The notes: a model not told the origin generated them from the letters alone. DNA of 20,783 bases from Chrysophaeum taylorii (GCA_029834535.1 JAQMWT010000516.1:1-20783); one strand, 5' to 3'; positions 1 through 8,683 are shown, counted from the stretch's first letter. Numbers and translations are program-made.

Positions 1-900
1 GGGGGACACCCCCGGACCCCCCATGGCCCCCCCAAGGCCCCCCGGGCCTCTGCTGCCGCGCACGGACGCGGGTGCCGACCAAAAACGCCGTCGCACGCCG
101 TGGCAACGCTTTTTTTTCGTCATTTTCGGTTCTTGAACATGTTGAGATCCGTTATGAGGGTTTATGGTAGAGCGTCTGGCTTCTGCGGTAAGGCTTATGC
201 GTGTGTTATTTTCGGCTTTGCGTGCCGCGACGCGGTGGACGTGGCCGCCGACCACACGCCCGTTTTATTCTCTTTCTTTGCCGTGGGATCCTGTGGGAGG
301 AGACAACAGGCTCGGGGTGGAGGAGGCGGACTCCCCATTGGGGAGTTTTAGGCCTTGGGAATAAAGGGTGTAGTAGTCTTTTATTAATATCCATGGTGCG
401 AGTTGGAGGAGGTAGACAGGGATGAGGCGGTGGAGAATGGAGCGCGCACCGTTGGAGTTGACAGGGCGTGGGTTTCGAAGGAGCACGACGGAGATTTATC
501 CGTGTGGCCGACGGTGGCCGATGGTCTAGACGTAGATAGCGGACGTCCCGTCGAGCGGGGTTCGGGTCGAGGACGACCCGCGCGAAGAGCGAGGCGTGGC
601 GGTGGATGCGGGCTCCGTTCCCTCGGCGATGGCCAGACCGCGGCCACGGGCGGTCGTCGTGGACGCGCGCGGGCGCGCGGTCGGTCGTCGGCGCGTAGGC
701 GCACCGGTCGCGGCGACGACGGGGCGTCTGTCGTAGAAGGCAAAGCGGAGGCGGCGAGTCCCAGGACGTCGCGCGACCACCGTCGACCAAGCCGAAATCG
801 CGGTAGCAGACGCGTCGAGCTCGAAGACTCGTCGCGCCGGCGACGTCGTCGCGGCCTTCGTCGACGCCGGCCGCGACTTTACGGCGAGCCGTTGTCGCCC

Positions 901-1365
901 GCGGGGGAGAGTCCGAGGCCGCGGTCGGGACGGCGGTGGCCGCTCGCAGCGGCGACGAAGACGCCGGCACGCATCGTATCGAAGCGCTGGCGCACGCGTC
1001 GAGCTCGACGCGCCGCGGAGTTTTTATTTCGGGTTGGTCGACTGGACGTCAACCCGCGGGCGAGTCCGAGTCCGCGGTCGCGACGGCGGTGGCCGCTCGC
1101 GGCGACGAAGCCGCCGGCACGCATCGTAACGAAGGTTAAACGGTGGTCGATCCACCGAGTCGACCGTCGCGTCTCGTTCGGTCGCGCGCGTTCTCGAGGA
1201 CGGCCCGTCGGAAGAGCGAGTCGTAGCCGTGGAAGCGGGCTTTGACCGCAGACGCGAGCGCGGCAAGCGGGCTTTGACCGCAGACGCGAGCGCGGCAAGC
1301 CGTTGTCGATTTCGGTGGCCTCTCGCAGCGGCGACGAAGACGCCGGGCAGCATCGCGCGTACCGA
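901..1365. repeat. Degenerate ~80-bp GC-rich direct repeats
   Basis: Copies lie at about 901-983 and 1056-1137, with a shorter, more diverged copy at about 1303-1365. All share the core GGCGACGAAG followed by a CCGG-containing stretch and GCATCG. The first two also share GAGTCCGAG upstream and CGCATCGTA downstream. Spacing is irregular (about 155 and 240 bp), so this is a dispersed or decayed array and not a clean tandem. Confidence 0.7.
1235..1298. repeat. Perfect 32-bp tandem duplication
   Basis: The unit starting GCGGGCTTTGACCGCAGACG at 1235 is repeated without change at 1267. It is one of several tandem duplications with a 32-bp period in this window. Confidence 0.9.
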
Positions 1366-1739
1366 AGAGTTCGCGCGCAAAAAAGGCGAAATCGCGTCGC
1401 ATTTTTGCGCGCGCCAGAAGCCCGAAAGAACCCCGAAAGAAAAGATGGAGCCCCCCGGCATGCCATGCCGGCGTCGAGGCTCGCGTCCCTGGCTCGAGCG
1501 CGTCGTCCCGTTTGCCGGGCGAAGGCTCCATCGCCGTCGCACGCGTCAACCTTACTTCAAAAAAGATCGGCCGAGGGTTTGTGTAGCAAATAGCAAAAAA
1601 AAAAGGAAGAAGGGTAAGGGTTTTTTTCTTCGAATTACTTTCGATTTTTTACGACCAACAGGATCCGAACTCGAGACGTACGTAGCGTACCCTCCCCAGA
1701 TTCTCGCTCAAAGTTCGTCGGTCTCTCCCGGAACCGTGC

Positions 1740-1880
1740 GACGGCGGCTATGTGACCATCCCATCCGAATGGGGAGCCTTCACACATATCATCGTCTTCA
1801 AGGAACTCATTTCGAAATTTCTCTTGGTGTACTTTACACGCACCACCAACGCCACGGAGTTCACTCAAGCTCTGGATTTT
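1740..1880 (+). pseudogene. Copia A integrase core, amino-terminal part in another frame
   Basis: In the frame of 1740 the translation contains GGYVTIPSEWG and then FLLVYFTRTTNATEFTQALDF. This fits the first strands of a copia-type rve integrase core, which in family members reads like 'DxxGP...YFVTFIDDFSR..WVYFLK.K.E....F..F'. The frame closes at TGA 1887-1889. The large downstream ORF continues the same domain in another frame starting at 1882. The switch lies at the T5 run 1877-1881, where a one-base length change would account for it. Nothing upstream of about 1740 resembles the integrase zinc finger or protease. The first catalytic Asp of the D,D(35)E triad is not clearly identifiable. 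Confidence 0.7.
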
Positions 1881-1881
1881 T

Positions 1882-4800
1882 GTGTATGACTTCTGTCGTA
1901 CACAACTCAACGTGCACATGCGCACCCTCTACTCCGATGCATTCAAGCCTTACTTTAGCCAGCACATTACCTCCCCGTACCGCGTCGATAAGGGCATTCA
2001 ACTCATTGCCTTCCCGCCGTACATGCACCATTTTAACTTTGAAGTTGAGTCTGCCATCGGTTTCATCGCCTCCGCCTCCTCAACTCGCCTTCGTTCTCTC
2101 CTTAATGCTCACTATCGTGGCGCCAAGATCGTGGAACCCGCTATCATGTTCCCATGGGCGGTGATACACACCGTTCAAAGCTATAACCTTCTCCCGAACG
2201 CCACGCTCGAGCGCATTCATCATGCTATTCTGAGTCCGCAACAGCTACTCTACAACCAACTCAGCACTCCCCAACACGATATGCTCAAGATTTTTGGCGC
2301 TGAATGTTACCTCCTATTGGAGCCCCATAAACACCACAAGTGGGCACCGTGCCGCCGCAAATATCTGTATCTCTGTTGCGCCAACGCGCAAAACCCGCTC
2401 GTCTCCCCACGCGTCGACCATCTCGCTGACGTCGCCCTCAACGCTGAAAACGGACAAATTCGTATTTCGTCCAAGCTGCAATTCCTCTACATGTTGCAGC
2501 ATCCTACTCCTGATCCTGAATTAGCTCCTCCGCCACATGCTCCTTCCGCGCCCTTCTCGCTCACACCCCACGCCACTATGCAAGACCATGCCATTCAGAG
2601 GGGGACAAGGACTTTTCATCCTCAGAGGGGGCACTCCCCACCTCCTTCAGCTCCTCCGTCTTCGTCCCCTACTCCGGCCTCTTCTCCCTCTTCTGACGCT
2701 ACCGCCGACGAATCTGGCTCTATGTCACCGCCGCCCTTGCTTCCTTCTTACAAAGACCTTTTTGCACAAGATGACCTCATTCTTGTTCCAGGTTCCAAAC
2801 AGCCTAACACTCGCAAGGCCACTTATATGAAAACTATCCGAGCCCGGTTACAGGCGTCTACTATTGGTGCTTACAAGGCCGCTGGTGGCAAGCTCGCCGA
2901 TTTCCGCTGGGATCTTCGCCACCACTTTCTTACGTTCAAGTCTCCCGCCCTCTCCGCCCTTCATCTCCGTGGTGGTATCCTCTGGTCTGCTATCTGCTCA
3001 GAGGGGGAACATGCGTTGTTAGCTCGTCTTCTTCTCCCGTTGCGTACTGACTTACTTGCCCGCTACCCGCACGTCGATGGTTACTTCGCCCACGCCAAGT
3101 GCGCATCCAGCATCCCAGCTGCAACCTTTTTAACTGCTGATGGTTCACCTGCGTGCCCTATTCCTCAGCCCCTTTTATCTGCGTTCACTGAACACGCTGC
3201 TGCCTTCGGCACTTCTTCCTTACAATATGCACTTACGTACCTGGCGCCGACCAGCTTTATTGATCACAACTCATCCGAGTTTGGCGCTACTTCTGCATCT
3301 CTGGCTGACTTGGAGGAATACCTTCTGGTCTCTACAGAGTTTATCACCCAGGTCTTACGTACCGACCCTACTATCCATATTCAACTGGAATCTGCCCCTA
3401 CTACTCCTACCGACGCTGTTTCCGCTTATCCCGAAGTTGCGCACACTGCCTCGACCGCAACGTCGCTAAACTATAATTCACCAGCCACTGTTGGTCCTGA
3501 CGAATATAAGGTCCAAGAAGCGGACGTTTCCATTGACGAATATAAACTTAAGTGCCTCCACGGTTTGTCGCCTGAAAACAGGCACGCCTACCTCAAGGCC
3601 ATCGCCAAGGAACTCCACGACATTATCCGCTTTGGCTGCTTCAAACTTTCCTTACCCGACGGTGTCTCTCGTCCTATTGACAGCAAGATGGTGCTGAAGA
3701 TTAAAACAGACTCTGCAGGCAAATACGTTAAGCACAAGGCTCGCCTCGTACTACGTGGCTTCCTAGCATCTCTTGGCGCCGATTTCTTTGGTACCTTCAG
3801 CCCCATGGTCACTATGACCGCAACCCGGGTACTACTAGCTATTGCAGCATACAAGCAATTGCCTGTCTACCACGTCCCAAACGCCTTCGTTCAGTCTGAC
3901 ATCGATGCCAATGTCTATGTTCAATTACCAGACGGCATCAAGCTTATCGACCCCGATGACGCTAAGTACAAGGGCCGACGTCTACCGAAACTGCTGAAGT
4001 CACTTTATGGACTTAGGCAATCACCATCCCTTTGGAACAAAGAGATAGACGGCTTCTTCCGTAGCCTTGGTTACAAGCGCCTGCATTCGGACTCTTGCCT
4101 ATATGCTCGAGTATCCGCACATGCTAAGTTCGTCGTATGCAGTCTGTCTGTAGACGACATTGTTATTGTGTCCAATGACGACCCACTTCGTACTGAATTA
4201 CAGGATGCCCTCCGCAAACGGTATGCTGTAGAGCAGTTTGAACCTGTCCATACCCTCCTAGGCATGCGTGTGTGTCGCACATCTGACGGCTCCATTTCTC
4301 TGGATGTGCAAGCCAAGCTGGATGAACTCTTCGCTGATCACCCAGTCTTGCAGCAACTGACCCCGCTTAAATATCCTATGTCATCGTCCTTCAAGTATAA
4401 AGATGGCACTCCCAGCACTGAAACAGAGTTGTACATCAACTCGCACTTTGCCACCCTCCTTGGCAAGCTGGTGTTCATGCAAGTTGCCTGCAGACCTGAC
4501 TTCTCGCAAGCCTTGGGCAGATGTTCGCGTGGTATGCATGCACCCACATATGTTCACGTCCAAATGCTAGAGCATTTGCTTCGCTACCTCAAGAAGCCGG
4601 AAAACCGCTCACTTCGCCTCTGGTTTCACCCTAAAGGTAATGCCATTGAAGCTCACCTTCGCACTGTCTCCGCTAATCGAATTGATCTATCCACTGTGGT
4701 CGACTACCAACCACAGGATGTATCTACTGGACAGTTTGACCCCTTAGTTGCCATGGTTGACGCTGACAATGCCCCTTCCTTAGCACAGGAAGATAGGAAA

Positions 4801-5337
4801 TCTACCACCGGGTTTGTCTTCTATCTTTTCAACTGCCTTATTGGTTGGAAAAGCAAACTTCAACCGATTGTCTCCTGCTCAACTCACGAAGCTGAGTTGA
4901 TTGCCCTCAGTATTTGTGCTGATGAAGCTGTTTGGCTACGCAAGCTGCTGTTGGAACTCTCCTTTGTCGTCAACCCCACCTTCTACGTCAACAATGCTAA
5001 TGGTGAGAACACCGCTGACCCTGTTGACTTCGATGACAATGACAACCCAATTGCTGAAGATATGCGCTTCATCAGAAGCCTACCTCTTTTGTCTGACAAT
5101 GCTGCCGCTGTTCACACCTCTAATAACCCAGATGGGTCCTCTCGATCCAAGGCACTGTCGACCAGATGGTTTAAAATCCGTGAGTATATCTCGCTACAGA
5201 AAATACGAGTCCATCATGTTCCCGGCAAGCTGAACGTGGCGGATGGTTTTACAAAGCCACTTGCTGCTGAGTTCTCCACCTTTCGCTCTCTACTCGGTAT
5301 GCATCATGCCACTGACGACAATCCTTTACAGGATTGA
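1882..5337 (+). CDS. Copia A pol: integrase (partial), long linker, reverse transcriptase, RNase H
   Basis: The 1151-codon ORF opens with GTG only because the upstream frame is shifted, so 1882 is not a real start. Residues 1-115 are the rest of the integrase core, with Asp19 in LYSDA and Glu56 in EVES as the likely second and third triad residues. Residues about 210-560 are a Pro/Ser-rich stretch and an extra region of unknown function. RT begins near residue 590 with SKMVLKIKTD and HKARLVLRGF, followed by TFSPMVTMTATRVLLA. The active-site box is SVDD (residues 756-759) in place of YVDD. The position of the first catalytic Asp (normally MDVKTAF) is His664 in YHVPNAF, so polymerase activity is doubtful. 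RNase H shows VDADNA, EDRKSTTGFVF, STHEAEL, LLSDNAAAVH and NVADGFTKPL. The stop is TGA 5335-5337. Confidence 0.93.
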   Translation: MYDFCRTQLNVHMRTLYSDAFKPYFSQHITSPYRVDKGIQLIAFPPYMHHFNFEVESAIGFIASASSTRLRSLLNAHYRGAKIVEPAIMFPWAVIHTVQSYNLLPNATLERIHHAILSPQQLLYNQLSTPQHDMLKIFGAECYLLLEPHKHHKWAPCRRKYLYLCCANAQNPLVSPRVDHLADVALNAENGQIRISSKLQFLYMLQHPTPDPELAPPPHAPSAPFSLTPHATMQDHAIQRGTRTFHPQRGHSPPPSAPPSSSPTPASSPSSDATADESGSMSPPPLLPSYKDLFAQDDLILVPGSKQPNTRKATYMKTIRARLQASTIGAYKAAGGKLADFRWDLRHHFLTFKSPALSALHLRGGILWSAICSEGEHALLARLLLPLRTDLLARYPHVDGYFAHAKCASSIPAATFLTADGSPACPIPQPLLSAFTEHAAAFGTSSLQYALTYLAPTSFIDHNSSEFGATSASLADLEEYLLVSTEFITQVLRTDPTIHIQLESAPTTPTDAVSAYPEVAHTASTATSLNYNSPATVGPDEYKVQEADVSIDEYKLKCLHGLSPENRHAYLKAIAKELHDIIRFGCFKLSLPDGVSRPIDSKMVLKIKTDSAGKYVKHKARLVLRGFLASLGADFFGTFSPMVTMTATRVLLAIAAYKQLPVYHVPNAFVQSDIDANVYVQLPDGIKLIDPDDAKYKGRRLPKLLKSLYGLRQSPSLWNKEIDGFFRSLGYKRLHSDSCLYARVSAHAKFVVCSLSVDDIVIVSNDDPLRTELQDALRKRYAVEQFEPVHTLLGMRVCRTSDGSISLDVQAKLDELFADHPVLQQLTPLKYPMSSSFKYKDGTPSTETELYINSHFATLLGKLVFMQVACRPDFSQALGRCSRGMHAPTYVHVQMLEHLLRYLKKPENRSLRLWFHPKGNAIEAHLRTVSANRIDLSTVVDYQPQDVSTGQFDPLVAMVDADNAPSLAQEDRKSTTGFVFYLFNCLIGWKSKLQPIVSCSTHEAELIALSICADEAVWLRKLLLELSFVVNPTFYVNNANGENTADPVDFDDNDNPIAEDMRFIRSLPLLSDNAAAVHTSNNPDGSSRSKALSTRWFKIREYISLQKIRVHHVPGKLNVADGFTKPLAAEFSTFRSLLGMHHATDDNPLQD
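2596..2631 (+). promoter_or_regulatory. Paired internal polypurine-tract-like motifs
   Basis: CAGAGGGGGACA (2596-2607) is followed 25 bases later by CTCAGAGGGGG (2621-2631). Both resemble the 3' polypurine tract of this element (CTCGAGGGGG, 7391-7400). They lie in the integrase-RT linker and are translated there as QRG. Some LTR elements prime plus-strand DNA at a central polypurine tract; that role here is inference. Confidence 0.4.
2997..3007 (+). promoter_or_regulatory. Internal polypurine-tract-like motif
   Basis: CTCAGAGGGGG is identical to the motif at 2621-2631, but here it is read in a different frame (SEGE). Shared DNA in different frames argues for a nucleic-acid role over a conserved peptide. 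Confidence 0.35.
3453..3473 (+). repeat. Copy 1 of a 21-bp motif encoding TxxSLNY
   Basis: This is GACCGCAACGTCGCTAAACT plus A, translated TATSLNY in the pol frame. It lies just before the RT domain begins. It differs from copy 2 at two positions. Confidence 0.75.
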
Positions 5338-5354
5338 AGATACCTAACTCTAGT

Positions 5355-5375
5355 GACCGCAGCGTCGTTAAACTA
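5355..5375 (+). repeat. Copy 2 of a 21-bp motif encoding TxxSLNY
   Basis: This copy, translated TAASLNY, lies 18 bases after the pol stop codon and in the same frame. It differs from copy 3 at one position. Confidence 0.75.
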
Positions 5376-6370
5376 TCCCTGGCCTTACCTTCTCTTGCCA
5401 CATTTTTTTTTTGTACACGGGCGAGTGTTGTTCATGTCTTTCTTGACACTCCCGTGGCCGTGGCATCTCTCCCAAGTTGTTTCAAAAGCGACAACCCATA
5501 ACCACTGTCACTCCTACTACCTCCCAGGCTGCTACTGTCTCACCGACACCAGCTGAACCTGTTTTACTACAATCCCTAACACTCCAGGATGGCCTCAACA
5601 TGGATTTTGCCCTGATTGAACGAGGATTCTCTCGTTCTGAGAGCTTCCGTACTCCTGCTACGCCCTTTCTCTCTTCTGTTATGCGAGCGGAGATCTCTAC
5701 GGCACTCAACTCGATATATGAATCTGCTGACTCTTCACTGTTTGTGGAACTTACGACGCTCATATCCGTGCGCCTACCCATTACTACATTTTGGGAAGCT
5801 GCTCCTGCTATCACTTCTATTGGCTGCTACAGAGGCCCCAAACGTGAGCGTTTCATCCTGTCATCCTACATTTCTTGCTTCTACCACATATAATTCGAAG
5901 TCACAAGCACCGAGTGAACTCCCCACTGAAGTGCTGAGTCACCTTAACACAGATGACCACAAGAAGAATGGTCATATTCCCATCTCAACTATCACCACTA
6001 ACATTTGTTGTGCTTGTCACAACACCGATCAGGCGCCCATACAACCTAACGTATGTGCACGTAATGCTACTTCCTTCCAACCCTCCTGTAACGGGTGCTC
6101 AGCTGGTCATATACGCGCAACCATCATACGCGCGTATCATTTGCCAAAGGAGCTACATATTCTCTTGACCAGAAATCTAACGCAACATTCGCCACTTGCT
6201 CATTTAGTCTTATCAGTAACCGATGCAGCCACAGACTCCACTACTCAAGTACCATTGGCACTGGATCTTCGGCTTATTACTCAGATGCACCTGGAGCATC
6301 TTAACTTTCTTGTAACGCTCGAGCGAACACATGCTCGTAAAACTCAGGCTATGTTCAAGCCCACCAAATA

Positions 6371-6536
6371 CCACCATGTGATTCATACTGTTATCCGATC
6401 GCGCGTACAACATCTTAACAACTACGCATCATCATCTGATGATACAGAACCGCCCACCATGTGATTCATACTGTTATCCGATCGCGCGTACAACATCTTA
6501 ACAACTACGCATCATCATCTGATGATACAGAACCGC
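6371..6536 (+). repeat. Perfect 83-bp tandem duplication
   Basis: 6371-6453 and 6454-6536 appear identical base for base, both beginning CCACCATGTGATTC. As 83 is not a multiple of three, the duplication shifts the frame of ORF X and creates its early TGA. With no visible differences between copies, the event is recent relative to the decay of the rest. Confidence 0.92.
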
Positions 6537-6554
6537 TATCACTCCGGGATGTAA

Positions 6555-7163
6555 TGTTCGGCCACACTTATGTTCAGGCAGAACATTAAGGCTTCCTGCA
6601 CCCTTTTTTTTTTAACGTTGACCGAAGCGTCGTTAAACTACTCACACTCCACGCTAGACGCTATCCTGGAGATATCTTCGCCACCGTTACCTACGCATTC
6701 TGCTTCGCTTGTTGATTCCGACTTCTTGTGCCAACAAGTCGACCAACTCCAGGAAACACCTCCCTGGAGAACCGGCTCTTCCCTCCTACAGCCAACACCC
6801 ACGTGTTACTTATACACCGTACAAGATCACAGAGCTGTTGTCTCGCTTAATACTCGCCGCTCATGATCAACATGCTACCAACTACTCCTCCCCTGACGAT
6901 CACCTCCTTCATCTACGTGACAAGTTGCTCTCATGCTTTAGAGCATTCCGTCCGCTCTCATGTGAATCTGAAGACTCTTCTATATTCGTTCTTCATTCGC
7001 CAAGTCCAACTTTTTTTTGGAAAACCAACTGGACACCTTTCAACTAGATTCTCTATCGCCATCCATACTGAATGCTCTACCTGCACTCACCCTTCTCTTG
7101 GCACCACATCGTTCAGCTATTGGTGTTCACCACCTTACAGCAGAAGCTGACGATGATCAATAA
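6555..7163 (+). pseudogene. Copia A extra ORF Y, degenerate
   Basis: A frame open from 6555 carries TEASLNY at about 6621 and continues to about 6800 (STLDAILEISSPPLPTHSA). Readable coding then moves to the frame containing YKITELLSRLILAAHDQHA and, after a T8 run at 7011-7018, to a frame ending with TAEADDDQ at TAA 7161-7163. I recognise no domain. The frame changes near homopolymers suggest decay by slippage. 7164-7390 downstream holds a T10 run at 7324-7333 and nothing else I can support. Confidence 0.35.
6620..6640 (+). repeat. Copy 3 of a 21-bp motif encoding TxxSLNY
   Basis: This copy is translated TEASLNY and lies about 30 bases past the inferred end of ORF X, right after a T10 run (6604-6613). 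Confidence 0.75.
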
Positions 7164-7390
7164 TCCTAACACACTGTCTGTTGTATCTGTGTTTCTTAAT
7201 GTTCAGTTCAAAAGGGTCAAATCGACTCTCAGTTCCACCAAGTCCAAGTCCAAGTCCTAAGACCCTTCTATACTCTTGATGCTTCGTATGTGACCTCTGT
7301 GACCATCAAGACCGTATTCCTCCTTTTTTTTTTCTTCATCATCATCTTTCTCAAGAGATGCTCTACAGTCGCACCTTGCGCTTAAGACAT

Positions 7391-7400
7391 CTCGAGGGGG
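7391..7400 (+). promoter_or_regulatory. 3' polypurine tract of copia A
   Basis: CTCGAGGGGG directly abuts the TG that begins the LTR. Copia-type elements typically end their internal region with GAGGGGG-like tracts at this place, where plus-strand DNA synthesis is primed. Confidence 0.75.
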
Positions 7401-7714
7401 TGCAGAGAAATCTGCTGCCTCTTACCCTTATCCGTCCGCCGAGAACGTGATCTCTTCCTTACCCTTCTTCTTCCTTTCTACACAATCAAATAGTCCTATG
7501 ATTTGTGCCTACGCTCATCATCATGGTCTAGCGCGTCCCGAGGTATGTAGCACTATACACTTAACCTTTCTCGTGTAGTGCTAGATGCCGCCTGTCGTGT
7601 TCTGAGGATATAGGGGACATAACCTTCATTCCCCGAATTAATTACTTCCAGACGTTCACGATGAGACGGGATGGTTTCCCAGGTGACTTACCACTGCTTG
7701 CTGAATGCTCTGCA
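7401..7714 (+). repeat. 3' LTR of copia A (314 bp)
   Basis: The LTR begins TGCAGAG immediately after the polypurine tract and ends CTCTGCA, a perfect 7-bp terminal inverted repeat with the canonical TG...CA ends. No second copy is present in this window, in agreement with loss of the 5' end. An imperfect hairpin at 7548-7583 (TAGCACTA and CAC paired with GTG and TAGTGCTA around a 12-base loop) may be an RNA structure. The first AATAT after the LTR could be a 5-bp target-site duplication, but the microsatellite makes that untestable here. Confidence 0.8.
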
Positions 7715-7909
7715 AATATAATATAATATAATATAATATAATATAATATAATATAATATAATACAATACAATATAATATAATATAATATAATATAATATA
7801 ATATAATATAATATAATATAGTATAGTATAGTATAATATTATATAATATAATATAATATAGTATAGTATAGTATAGTATAATATAATATAATATAATATA
7901 ATATAATAT
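7715..7909. repeat. AATAT pentanucleotide microsatellite
   Basis: About 39 units of AATAT, with occasional GTATA and CAATA variants, start at the base after the copia LTR. Open frames through it (Tyr/Ile/Leu repeats) are artefacts of a period-5 repeat. Confidence 0.97.
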
Positions 7910-8163
7910 GGCTGCGCAGATATGCACCTACGTGCTCTCTCTCATGCGCGCGCCCACGTGGTTTGTGCATTGGCGCGGCGAACCCTGGTTTGTGCATCGC
8001 AGGTCGCTGTTCCAGTTTGGAGCGCCGCTGCCGAGATCTCGCTGAGGCGCGAGTGCCCGTGCAAAGTGTCCCTCCCGCCAAGAAGAGCGGTCCAGGATTA
8101 CGCGCGCAGGACTACGATCGGCCAATGATCTTCAAAATAACGCCAAGTCGTTATCGTCGGATC
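7910..8163 (+). other. Left half of a sequence split by the gypsy insertion; coding-like
   Basis: Composition returns to GC-rich after the microsatellite. One frame reads PPAKKSGPG and later DRPMIFKITPSRYRRI right up to the insertion point, ending in the target site GATC. Removing the insertion joins it to 15300. I recognise no domain, and frame breaks follow on the right side, so this could be an old gene fragment or chance. Confidence 0.3.
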
Positions 8164-8499
8164 TGTAGTGGTTTTCTCTCAGATACCCGCCCCTCTTGGC
8201 CGGACCAGGGGCCTCAACAACCCTTTCTCCCAACCCGAACCGCGGGTGAAACCACCACACGCCCGATCTCAGCGTAATACCTCACGCCATCACGAAATCG
8301 GACAATCAAATGAGGGTAATAGCAAGAAGACAGCAAGAAAGTAATACAAATGCCTGGTACATTGGGTTCAGTGGAAGTACGGGTGAGGATGTCGCGATGA
8401 CCCCCCCCCCCCCATCATTGCAAGGTCAGTACCAGAGCAACAATCAGGGTAAGTCGGGTGGCAGGCAGGCAAGTGGGGGGAATGGGCGTTACTGCCACA
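8164..8499 (-). repeat. 3' LTR of the gypsy element (336 bp)
   Basis: In + orientation it begins TGTAGTGGTTTT and ends ACTGCCACA. It matches 14963-15295 except for 8 substitutions and a C run of 13 against 10. On the element's own strand this is the downstream LTR. Confidence 0.95.
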
Positions 8500-8512
8500 G
8501 GAGCCCCCTACT
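8500..8512 (-). promoter_or_regulatory. 3' polypurine tract of the gypsy element
   Basis: On the - strand AGTAGGGGGCTCC lies directly before the 3' LTR. It is a short, purine-rich but imperfect tract in the expected place. Confidence 0.5.
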
Positions 8513-8683
8513 TGAGATGAAGTCGTCCTCGACTTCGAGGGTGACGAAGGTCACGCTCACGAATGGTACGATAAGCTCGGTCAGCTACATCAGCAGGAAC
8601 TTTGTTGCTGTGGAGGCCGAAGTTTCTGACGAGGACATCTATTTCATCCGGGCGAAAATCAGTCACACAGGGTTCACAGCCCT

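Larger units (their letters stand above)
1..1555. other. GC-rich repetitive region, no supported gene
   Basis: This stretch is strongly GC-rich with many CG dinucleotides. It opens in runs of G and C and is full of CGTCG and CGACG words. Several long open frames exist on both strands, but all of them overlap, are dominated by Arg, Ala, Pro and Ser, and resemble no family I know. That pattern is expected of GC-rich DNA, where stop codons are rare. Internal direct repeats are listed separately. Composition changes sharply near 1555-1640 to A/T-rich homopolymers and then to the copia coding sequence, so the left border of the copia remnant lies there. Host DNA, satellite-like DNA or another element are all possible. 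Confidence 0.6.
5353..6590 (+). pseudogene. Copia A extra ORF X, downstream of RNase H, degenerate
   Basis: After the pol TGA the same frame stays open through 5338-5556 and carries TAASLNY. A plausible coding frame then runs to 5893 (LQDGLNMDFALIERGF and SADSSLFVELTTL). It passes into a third frame to 6464, containing a Cys/His cluster (CCACH, a single Cys, then CNGC) that could be a zinc-binding knot. An 83-bp duplication closes that frame early. Without the second copy, the frame would run on to TAA at about 6588. I do not recognise the product: it has no signal peptide, no clear membrane span and no envelope-like feature. Copia elements normally have no ORF here, so it is either an accessory gene or an unrelated insertion. 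Confidence 0.45.
1740..7714 (+). mobile_element. Copia A: 5'-truncated Ty1/copia-type LTR retrotransposon
   Basis: The order integrase, reverse transcriptase, RNase H is diagnostic of Ty1/copia (Pseudoviridae-type) elements, because Ty3/gypsy elements place integrase last. The 5' LTR, primer binding site, gag, protease and integrase zinc finger are absent: recognisable coding starts at about 1740, just after unrelated GC-rich DNA. The 3' end is well defined by a polypurine tract at 7391-7400 and an LTR at 7401-7714. The roughly 2 kb between RNase H and the LTR is unusual for copia elements and holds degenerate extra ORFs. An integrase frameshift, a replaced RT aspartate and an 83-bp internal duplication indicate a dead copy. 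Confidence 0.85.

Noticed and set aside
1578..1613. Inverted similarity to the copia A LTR (TGTGTAG plus AAGGAAGAAGGGTAAGG against 7452-7487)
   Set aside because: Most of the match is a purine-rich low-complexity run with different spacing. It is not enough to claim an inverted LTR fragment.
206..2164. Long ORFs in the GC-rich region on both strands (up to 311 codons)
   Set aside because: They overlap each other on both strands, are made of Arg/Ala/Pro/Ser, resemble no family and lie on internal repeats. Stop codons are rare in such composition.
5477..6590. Envelope gene in copia A
   Set aside because: No signal peptide, hydrophobic fusion segment or membrane anchor. The Cys/His cluster alone is not enough.
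7688..7927. Tyr/Ile/Leu repeat ORF on the - strand
   Set aside because: It is a translation of the AATAT microsatellite.
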